Source: an uncultured Clostridia bacterium (GTDB lineage Bacteria; Bacillota; Clostridia; Christensenellales; Aristaeellaceae). From it: 7,534 nt of DNA. Below are positions 1-4,708 of the stretch, in pieces (position 1 is the stretch's first letter; every line of letters begins with the position of its first letter). Under the pieces are notes generated by a model that had not been told where the DNA came from, searched no databases, and was given only the letters and a program-made list of their open reading frames with translations. The translations under genes were made by a program, and so were the position numbers. Where the stretch lies: contig CAMOIA010000074.1 in the NCBI GenBank assembly GCA_946615785.1, forward strand, positions 1 through 7,534, written 5' to 3'.

Positions 1-300
1 CATGCCGCCCAGCCAGCGGTTGTTCACATAGAACATGTTGCAGCGCTTCGCTTCGGTTTCAATGCTCTCCTGAGCCTGCTTCTTGGTGCCCACGAAGAGC
101 AGGGTTTTGCCTTCCATCGCGAGGTTGCGCACGAACATATACGCGTCGTCAATCTTGCGGACGGTCTTCTGCAGGTCGATGATGTAGATGCCGTTGCGTT
201 CGGTGAAGATGTACGGGGCCATCTTCGGGTTCCAGCGGCGGGTCTGATGTCCGAAATGGACGCCCGCTTCCAGAAGGTGCTTCATAGAAATGACTGCCAT
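1..300 (-). CDS. rpsB: 30S ribosomal protein S2, N-terminal 100 residues (truncated by window edge)
   Basis: S2 is a structural protein of the small ribosomal subunit, bound near the head-body junction together with S1, and is essential for translation initiation. The visible protein begins MAVISMKHLLEAGVHFGHQT, the canonical S2 start, and continues with RRWNPKMAPYIF, then GIYIIDLQKT (about residues 38-47), LLFVGTKKQA (about 68-77) and NNRWLGGM (93-100). These are hallmark S2 blocks. The remaining part of the protein (S2 is usually about 230-260 residues) lies beyond base 1. The start at 298-300 is supported by an AAGGAGG ribosome binding site 8 nt upstream. The gene has its own sigma-A promoter and a folded leader, and follows queA by 174 nt. 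In many bacteria rpsB is followed by tsf, which would be outside this window. Identification is near certain. Confidence 0.98.
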   Translation of the reverse strand, partial: MAVISMKHLLEAGVHFGHQTRRWNPKMAPYIFTERNGIYIIDLQKTVRKIDDAYMFVRNLAMEGKTLLFVGTKKQAQESIETEAKRCNMFYVNNRWLGGM

Positions 301-308
301 GGTTCTTT

Positions 309-315
309 CCTCCTT
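309..315 (-). promoter_or_regulatory. rpsB ribosome binding site
   Basis: AAGGAGG on the minus strand, eight bases before the rpsB ATG. It is a near-perfect match to the anti-Shine-Dalgarno sequence, as expected for a highly expressed ribosomal protein gene, and it fixes the start codon at 298-300. Confidence 0.9.
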
Positions 316-326
316 GTTTTCTCCAC

Positions 327-382
327 CGCGCGCTTCATTTGGTCCCGGTCACCTTTCGGCACAAACGGGTCATCGGCGCGCG
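327..382 (-). promoter_or_regulatory. Structured rpsB 5' leader, possible ribosomal-protein autoregulatory element
   Basis: The leader between the predicted transcription start (about 391) and the rpsB binding site can fold into a nested hairpin. The outer stem is 7 bp of alternating C and G (376-382 with 327-333). An inner CCCG/CGGG stem lies at 366-369 with 344-347. The tip can form CC-GAAA-GG, a GNRA tetraloop, flanked by G-U pairs. The outer stem ends about 12 nt before the AAGGAGG site. Ribosomal protein operons are often controlled by the protein binding its own leader, and S2 leaders are known in several bacterial groups. I cannot assign this fold to a named family, so the regulatory role is inference. 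Confidence 0.45.
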
Positions 383-398
383 TGCGTGATACCGAAGA

Positions 399-427
399 AT
401 TGTAGCACAGACCGATTGCTTTTGCAA
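399..427 (-). promoter_or_regulatory. Sigma-A promoter of rpsB
   Basis: TTGCAA (-35, at 422-427) and TACAAT (-10, at 399-404) are separated by exactly 17 bp, and the -10 is preceded by TGC, an extended -10. An A-rich run at 430-436 just upstream of the -35 could act as a weak UP element. Transcription would begin near 391, leaving a leader of about 90 nt. The promoter lies entirely downstream of the queA stop codon, so rpsB can be expressed independently of queA. Confidence 0.85.
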
Positions 428-474
428 CCTTTTTTTCCGGCAAAATTGCCTGAAAACGGCTGAAAATGCTTCTG

Positions 475-1500
475 TCAGGCGATAAACATCGCGTCCCCGA
501 AGGAAAAAAAGCGATAACGCTTCTGAACCGCTTCCCGGTAACAGTCAAGCGTCTTTTCCCGCCCAAGCAGCGCCGATACCAGCATCAGAAGGGTGCTTTC
601 CGGCAGATGGAAATTGGTCATCAGCCCGTCGCAGGCCTTGAAACGGTACCCGGGCGTGATGAAAATGCTGGTCATGCCGCTTTGCGGGTGCACAATTCCG
701 TTTTCATCCGCCACGGTTTCAAGCGTGCGCACGGTGGTTGTGCCGGCGCAGATGATGCGCCCGCCCCGCGCTCTGGCCCCGTTGATCCTGTCCGCCTGCT
801 CCTTTGTAACCTCGTAGTACTCCTCGTGCATGAGGTGGTTTTCAACCTCTTCCTCCTTCACCGGCCGGAAGGTGCCAAGACCCACGTGCAGAAGCACGGG
901 CACCACGTCCACGCCCCGTGCACGGATGGTATCCAGAAGAGCGGGCGTGAAATGCAGTCCCGCCGTGGGCGCGGCGGCGCTGCCTTCCCGTTTGGCATAA
1001 ACCGTCTGATACTGCTCCGGATCCTGAAGCTTTTCATGGATATAGGGCGGCAGCGGCATCTCGCCAAGCGCGTCCAGAACCGCCTCGAACACGCCCTCGC
1101 ACTGAAATTCCACCATCCGTCCGCCGGCGCTGGTGGTTTCGCCGATGGTCGCAACGAGCATTCCGCCGCCGAAGATCACCTTCGCCCCCTCGCGCAGGCG
1201 CCGGCCCGGACGGACGAGGGTTTCCCAGCGGGTAGTCGACACGCGGCGAAGAAGCAGGATCTCGCAGGGTACGCCCGTCCCTTCCTTTTCACCGATCAGG
1301 CGCGCCGGGATCACCCGGGTCTCGTTCACGACCAGCGCATCCCCCGCCCGCAAAAAATCGGGGAACTCGCGGAAAATATGGTCCTCGGACCGGCCCGTTT
1401 CCCTGTCGATGACCATCAGCCTCGCGCTGTCCCGCGGCTCGGCCGGGGTCTGGGCGATCAGCTCCTGGGGCAGATCATAATGAAAATCGGATGTCTTCAT
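475..1500 (-). CDS. queA: S-adenosylmethionine:tRNA ribosyltransferase-isomerase QueA
   Basis: QueA transfers and isomerises the ribosyl group of S-adenosylmethionine onto 7-aminomethyl-7-deazaguanine at tRNA position 34, giving epoxyqueuosine, the penultimate step of queuosine synthesis. It acts in the cytoplasm. The 341-residue protein has the usual family length. It begins MKTSDFHYDLPQELIAQTP and carries DALVVNETRVIPARL (54-68), GSAAAPTAGLHFT (173-185), HVGLGTFRPV (205-214), the TNFHLPESTLLML block (295-307) and RFFSFGDAM (330-338), all diagnostic. I chose the start at 1498-1500 because it gives the standard N-terminus and has a GGAAAGGG-like binding site. The upstream in-frame ATG at 1539 lies inside a hairpin and would add 13 non-conserved residues. 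No tgt, queG or preQ1 genes are adjacent. No separate promoter is obvious, so expression may depend on read-through from mscL. Confidence 0.97.
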   Translation of the reverse strand: MKTSDFHYDLPQELIAQTPAEPRDSARLMVIDRETGRSEDHIFREFPDFLRAGDALVVNETRVIPARLIGEKEGTGVPCEILLLRRVSTTRWETLVRPGRRLREGAKVIFGGGMLVATIGETTSAGGRMVEFQCEGVFEAVLDALGEMPLPPYIHEKLQDPEQYQTVYAKREGSAAAPTAGLHFTPALLDTIRARGVDVVPVLLHVGLGTFRPVKEEEVENHLMHEEYYEVTKEQADRINGARARGGRIICAGTTTVRTLETVADENGIVHPQSGMTSIFITPGYRFKACDGLMTNFHLPESTLLMLVSALLGREKTLDCYREAVQKRYRFFSFGDAMFIA

Positions 1501-1516
1501 GCTTTCCCTTTCCGTG

Positions 1517-1547
1517 AAAAGTACCCGCATGCTTTGCATGCGGGTAC
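1517..1547 (-). terminator. Perfect 12-bp hairpin plus U4 between mscL and queA (terminator or attenuator)
   Basis: Two 12-base arms, 1536-1547 and 1521-1532, are perfectly complementary around a 3-nt loop. In the direction of transcription the stem is followed by TTTT at 1517-1520. It begins 19 nt after the mscL stop codon and the U-tract ends 16 nt before the queA ATG. The stem is strong but the U-tract is short, so termination may be partial. It is the natural 3' end of the mscL message, yet no promoter is visible between it and queA. Complete termination would leave queA without an obvious source of transcription. Confidence 0.7.
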
Positions 1548-1566
1548 AAAGAACGCATAGCGGTGA

Positions 1567-1956
1567 TCAGTTCAGTTCGCTCGTGCAGTGCGGGCAGCGG
1601 GTGGCCTTCTTTTCCACCACCTGCAGGCAGTAGGGGCACTTGCGGGGCTCTTCCTTGGGAGCTTCCGGCTTTTTCTTCGCATTCTTGGCGGCGTTGATCG
1701 CCTTCACGATGATAAACAGCACAAGCGCCGTCAGGATGAATTCGACCAGGACCGCGCAGAAGCTGATCAGGGAACCGGCAAAACCCGTTCCGCCGTTTTC
1801 CATCTTCGGCAGGGCTTCCATGATCGGATTGAGGAAAATCTCGACCACAGCGTTGACGACCTTACCGAACGCAGCGCCGATCACGACGCCGATCGCCATA
1901 TCCACGACATTGCCGCGCATTGCAAATTCCTTGAATTCCTTGAGAAGCTTGCTCAT
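1567..1956 (-). CDS. mscL: Large-conductance mechanosensitive channel MscL with C-terminal zinc ribbon
   Basis: MscL is a homopentameric inner-membrane channel that opens under extreme membrane tension and releases solutes during hypo-osmotic shock. The 129-residue protein starts MSKLLKEFKEFAMRGNVVD, the conserved amphipathic N-terminal helix. It continues into the first membrane helix with AIGVVIGAAFGKVV (21-34) and FLNP (41-44). A short polar loop (about 50-60) precedes a second membrane helix (about 63-88). In place of the usual acidic C-terminal bundle helix there is a Lys/Pro/Glu linker (94-106) and a CPYC-x10-CPHC pair of knuckles (Cys 107, 110, 121, 124) ending TSELN. I chose the start at 1954-1956 because it fits the family N-terminus and has an AAGGAG site at 1968-1973. 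The earlier in-frame start adds 23 residues overlapping the promoter leader. The gene has its own consensus promoter. Confidence 0.95.
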   Translation of the reverse strand: MSKLLKEFKEFAMRGNVVDMAIGVVIGAAFGKVVNAVVEIFLNPIMEALPKMENGGTGFAGSLISFCAVLVEFILTALVLFIIVKAINAAKNAKKKPEAPKEEPRKCPYCLQVVEKKATRCPHCTSELN

Positions 1957-1996
1957 GAATGACCACTCTCCTTTTCGTCTTTCGGTTTTCTGCCTT

Positions 1997-2025
1997 ATTA
2001 TACCATCGATCGCACGGCGGCGCAA
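1997..2025 (-). promoter_or_regulatory. Sigma-A promoter of mscL
   Basis: A perfect TATAAT -10 (1997-2002) lies 17 bp downstream of TTGCGC (2020-2025), which matches the first three and fifth -35 consensus positions in part. Transcription should start near 1990, giving a leader of about 34 nt that contains the AAGGAG binding site at 1968-1973. The site sits about 140 nt after the pcrA stop, so mscL is an independent transcription unit and may also be the promoter for queA. Confidence 0.85.
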
Positions 2026-2111
2026 CAGAAAAACACCGGAAAATCACCTTTCCGTTTCCCCACTCCCGCAGAACCGCAAGGTTCAAATTGTACGAAGCGC
2101 CAGAACCGCAC

Positions 2112-2134
2112 AAAAGGGGCGGAAACATCTCCGC
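2112..2134 (-). terminator. Weak terminator-like hairpin after pcrA
   Basis: Downstream of the pcrA stop, GCGGA (2130-2134) pairs with TCCGC (2119-2123) across a 6-nt loop, followed after CCC by TTTT at 2112-2115. The stem is only 5 bp and the T-run is separated from it, so this is a marginal intrinsic terminator. A second small hairpin (GAACC-TTGC-GGTTC, around 2069-2083) lies further downstream without a T-run. Confidence 0.35.
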
Positions 2135-2164
2135 GCAGGATGCGGCAGAAAACGGAACCGTGTC

Positions 2165-4456
2165 TTAATGGCTTTCAACCTTGACGATCGGCACGATGGA
2201 AAGCGAAAAGACTTTTTCGCCGTACGCGGTGAAGCTGATGCGGATGCGCGCGTCGGCGCCTTTTCCAAAGACCTCCATCACCTTTCCCTGCCCGAATTTC
2301 CGGTGCAGTACGGTATCCCCGGGTTTGAAAAGGCTCTTGAGCGCGCCGGCCTCGCTTTCCCGCGCGCTGGACGGAACAAAGCCCTTTGTCACGCCGGGAA
2401 TCTGCAGGGGCTGGCGCTGATTCATACCGGGGGTCCCGAAGGAAAGGTTCGCTTTCCTGGCCCTGGGGAAGTCAGGCTTTGGCACTTCGGGCTTGTGCCA
2501 GGCCGGCGTGGCTGCGGACAAAGTCTTGCGGCTGTTCTCCCGGTTCCATTCGTCGTGCAGAAGGCGCGGCGGAATTTCCCGCAGAAAGATCGACCGGTCG
2601 TTATGCATGATCTGGTTGAACAGCATGCGCCTTCTGGCGCAGGAGAGGAAGAGCCGTTCGCGCGCCCGTGTGATGCCCACATAGCACAGGCGCCGCTCCT
2701 CTTCAAGGCGCTTTGGATCGTTCAGATTGCGCAGCATGGGGAAAATGCCGTCCTCCAGGCCCGCGATGAACACGGCCTTGTATTCAAGCCCTTTCGCGGT
2801 ATGGATGGTCATCAGCGTCACATACTTCGGCGCGTCCTCCTGCCGGTCAAGGTCGGATACCAGCGACACGTTTTCAAGGAACGCCTCCAGCGAAGAATCC
2901 TCCGACTGGTTTTCAAACTCCTGCGCGGCGCCGACAAATTCCATCAGGTTCTGTTTCCGGGTCTGGTTTTCCTCGCTGCTTTCATTCGTGTACTGTTCAA
3001 GCAGGCCGGTTTTTGTGAGGACGTTATTCACAAATTCGCTCAGCTTCATCCCGCTGCGTTCCTTTTCAAGCGAAGAAAGCAGGTCGGCAAAATCCTTCAC
3101 GCATTTGCGCGGGCGGGAAGAGAGCGTTTCCGGCGGATCGACCAGGGTGTCGTAAAGGCTCATTTCCGCATCTGCCGCGTACGCGCGCAGAAGATCCACC
3201 GTGGAATCGCCGATGGAGCGCCGGGGCGTATTGATAATGCGTTCGAGCGAAATATCGTCCGCGTGGTTCAGAAGCACGCGCAGATACGCGATGGCGTCCT
3301 TGATCTCCTTGTGATCATAAAACCGGGTGCCGCCGAACACGCGGTAGGGAATGGCGGAGCGCATGAGCATTTCTTCCATGACGCGGCTTTGCGCGTGCAT
3401 GCGGTAAAGAACGGCGATTTCGCTGTATGGAATATTTTTTTCCTTCAGGTGCCGGATCTGCTCGCAGATCCAGGCGGCTTCTTCCCGCTCGTCGCCCGCG
3501 GCGCAGAAAATGATCGGCTCGCCTTCCCCGCCGTCCGTCCACAGCGCTTTTTCCTTCCGGCTCTGGTTATGGGCGATCACCTGGTTGGCTGCGTCCAGAA
3601 TATTCGAGGTGGAGCGGTAATTCTGCTCCAGCTTGATGACGGTGGCGTCGGGGTAATCCTTCTCAAAATCCAGGATGTTGTGAATGTCCGCTCCCCGCCA
3701 GCCGTAGATGGACTGGTCGTCGTCGCCGACAACGCAGAGATTCCGGCTCACCGTGGTCAGAAGCCGCACAAGCTGGTACTGCGCGCGGTTCGTATCCTGG
3801 TATTCGTCGACATGCACATACCGAAAGCGGTTCTGATAATACGAAAGCACCGGCGGATGGTCCACAAACAGCTGGAGGGTTTTGACGATCAGGTCGTCAA
3901 AATCAAGCGCGTTGTTTTCCACAAGCTTTTTTTCATAGGCGATGAAAACGTCATGCAGCCGCTGGGCGCGGTAATCCTTATCCGACTGGGAAAACCATTC
4001 GTCAGGCGTGAGTACACGGTTCTTCGCGTCGGAAATCACATGCTTGACGTCCTTTGGCGGCAGGACTTTCTCGTCAAGGTTCAATGTCTTGAGCGTGTCC
4101 TTGATGACTTTCAGGGAATCCTCCTCGTCGTAAATGGTAAAGGACCTCTGATATCCCAGTTTGTCAATATCCCGCCGCAGAATGCGCACGCAAATGGAAT
4201 GGAACGTGCCGATCCACATATCGCCCGCGCTGCTTCCTGTCAGCTTTTCAACGCGCTCCCGCATTTCCTTCGCCGCTTTATTGGTGAAGGTCAGGGCCAG
4301 AATGGCCAAACCCGGCACCCCGCTCGCAAGCAGGTTTGCGATTCTGGCGGTGATGGTTCTGGTTTTTCCGCTGCCGGCGCCCGCAAGAATGAGGAGCGGG
4401 CCTTCAAACGTTTCCGCCGCTTTGCGCTGCATTGGATTCAAATCCAAATTCCTCAT
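2165..4456 (-). CDS. pcrA: ATP-dependent 3'-5' DNA helicase, PcrA/UvrD family
   Basis: PcrA/UvrD are superfamily 1A helicases that unwind DNA in nucleotide excision repair, dismantle RecA filaments and help clear stalled RNA polymerase. The 763-residue protein shows the full motif set: Q-motif LNPMQRKA (6-13), Walker A AGAGSGKT (25-32), motif Ia LTFTNKAAKEM (55-65), GTFHS (83-87), Walker B DEYQDTN (217-223), motif III GDDDQSIYGWRGA (244-256), motif IV LEQNYRS (276-282), motif V TIHTAKGLEYK (550-560) and motif VI YVGITRARERL (592-602). After a variable linker, the C-terminus (about 710-757, GDTVLHRKFGQGKV) matches the Tudor-like domain that in PcrA and UvrD contacts RNA polymerase. I chose the start at 4454-4456 because it places the Q-motif as in homologues and follows a GGGGAG site by 8 nt. 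An ATG at 4508-4510, in frame, has AAAGGA upstream and would add 18 residues. No ligA or pcrB neighbour is present. Confidence 0.96.
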   Translation of the reverse strand: MRNLDLNPMQRKAAETFEGPLLILAGAGSGKTRTITARIANLLASGVPGLAILALTFTNKAAKEMRERVEKLTGSSAGDMWIGTFHSICVRILRRDIDKLGYQRSFTIYDEEDSLKVIKDTLKTLNLDEKVLPPKDVKHVISDAKNRVLTPDEWFSQSDKDYRAQRLHDVFIAYEKKLVENNALDFDDLIVKTLQLFVDHPPVLSYYQNRFRYVHVDEYQDTNRAQYQLVRLLTTVSRNLCVVGDDDQSIYGWRGADIHNILDFEKDYPDATVIKLEQNYRSTSNILDAANQVIAHNQSRKEKALWTDGGEGEPIIFCAAGDEREEAAWICEQIRHLKEKNIPYSEIAVLYRMHAQSRVMEEMLMRSAIPYRVFGGTRFYDHKEIKDAIAYLRVLLNHADDISLERIINTPRRSIGDSTVDLLRAYAADAEMSLYDTLVDPPETLSSRPRKCVKDFADLLSSLEKERSGMKLSEFVNNVLTKTGLLEQYTNESSEENQTRKQNLMEFVGAAQEFENQSEDSSLEAFLENVSLVSDLDRQEDAPKYVTLMTIHTAKGLEYKAVFIAGLEDGIFPMLRNLNDPKRLEEERRLCYVGITRARERLFLSCARRRMLFNQIMHNDRSIFLREIPPRLLHDEWNRENSRKTLSAATPAWHKPEVPKPDFPRARKANLSFGTPGMNQRQPLQIPGVTKGFVPSSARESEAGALKSLFKPGDTVLHRKFGQGKVMEVFGKGADARIRISFTAYGEKVFSLSIVPIVKVESH

Positions 4457-4464
4457 TGCTATCT

Positions 4465-4470
4465 CTCCCC
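4465..4470 (-). promoter_or_regulatory. pcrA ribosome binding site (decides the start)
   Basis: GGGGAG lies 8 nt before the ATG at 4454-4456. It favours this start over the in-frame ATGs at 4514-4516 and 4508-4510, which lie in a region encoding non-conserved residues. The rival site is the AAAGGA at about 4518-4523, well spaced only for the ATG at 4508-4510. Confidence 0.75.
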
Positions 4471-4535
4471 TGTTCAGGCGCCCGCGATGATCGTCGCAGC
4501 GCAACGGCATGTGCATTTCCTTTGCTTCTTATCTG

Positions 4536-4564
4536 ATTATACAGGAAAAGACTCCTTTTTTCAA
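4536..4564 (-). promoter_or_regulatory. Sigma-A promoter of pcrA
   Basis: TTGAAA (4559-4564) and a perfect TATAAT (4536-4541) are separated by 17 bp, within an AT-rich stretch that contrasts with the GC-rich genes on either side. Transcription would begin near 4528, giving a leader of about 72 nt before the preferred ATG. Both candidate pcrA starts lie downstream of this point. Confidence 0.9.
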
Positions 4565-4581
4565 GTAAAAAGTTGCATTTT

Positions 4582-4596
4582 GATAACCAGTTTATC
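4582..4596 (-). promoter_or_regulatory. 15-bp near-palindrome upstream of the pcrA promoter (possible operator)
   Basis: GATAAACTGGTTATC reads as its own reverse complement apart from one mismatched pair and the central base. It lies 18-32 nt upstream of the -35 box, a position more typical of an activator site than a repressor site. It does not resemble the Firmicute LexA box (GAAC-N4-GTTC), so SOS control is not indicated. A single short palindrome in an AT-rich region could occur by chance. Confidence 0.25.
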
Positions 4597-4629
4597 CATT
4601 ATTTTTTCTGTGTTCTTTCATAATAATAG

Positions 4630-4672
4630 AAAACGCGGCGAACGTTTTTCCCAAGTCCCGCGTTCGCCGCGT
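4630..4672 (-). terminator. Intrinsic terminator after the GH3 gene
   Basis: Arms 4661-4672 and 4633-4644 form a perfect 12-bp GC-rich stem around a 16-nt loop, followed by a U-rich tail (TTTTCTATTATTATG on the minus strand). It begins 37 nt after the GH3 stop codon and ends the exporter-glycosidase transcript. It separates this transcript from the pcrA promoter about 65 nt further on. Confidence 0.88.
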
Positions 4673-4708
4673 CCCATCAATCGGATTTGCAGTTTTCCGC
4701 TTCGATTC

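Noticed and set aside
433..456. Imperfect palindrome after queA as a possible terminator
   Set aside because: The hairpin has a 5-bp core with an almost absent loop and is followed on the minus strand by an A-run rather than a T-run, so it does not fit an intrinsic terminator. queA transcripts may read into rpsB.
282..566. A 94-codon minus-strand frame across the queA 3' end and rpsB leader
   Set aside because: It overlaps the queA end, the rpsB promoter and leader in another frame, has no recognisable motif, and its 3' end runs over the rpsB start.
1501..1539. Upstream in-frame start giving QueA 13 extra residues
   Set aside because: The ATG lies in the loop-side arm of a strong hairpin, has no binding site, and the added residues are not part of the conserved QueA N-terminus.
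466..1560. A 364-codon open frame on the plus strand antisense to queA
   Set aside because: It is the in-register shadow of queA, caused by the same codon bias; queA itself has full family motifs.
4457..4708. LexA/SOS box upstream of pcrA
   Set aside because: No GAAC-N4-GTTC-like sequence is present in the pcrA upstream region.
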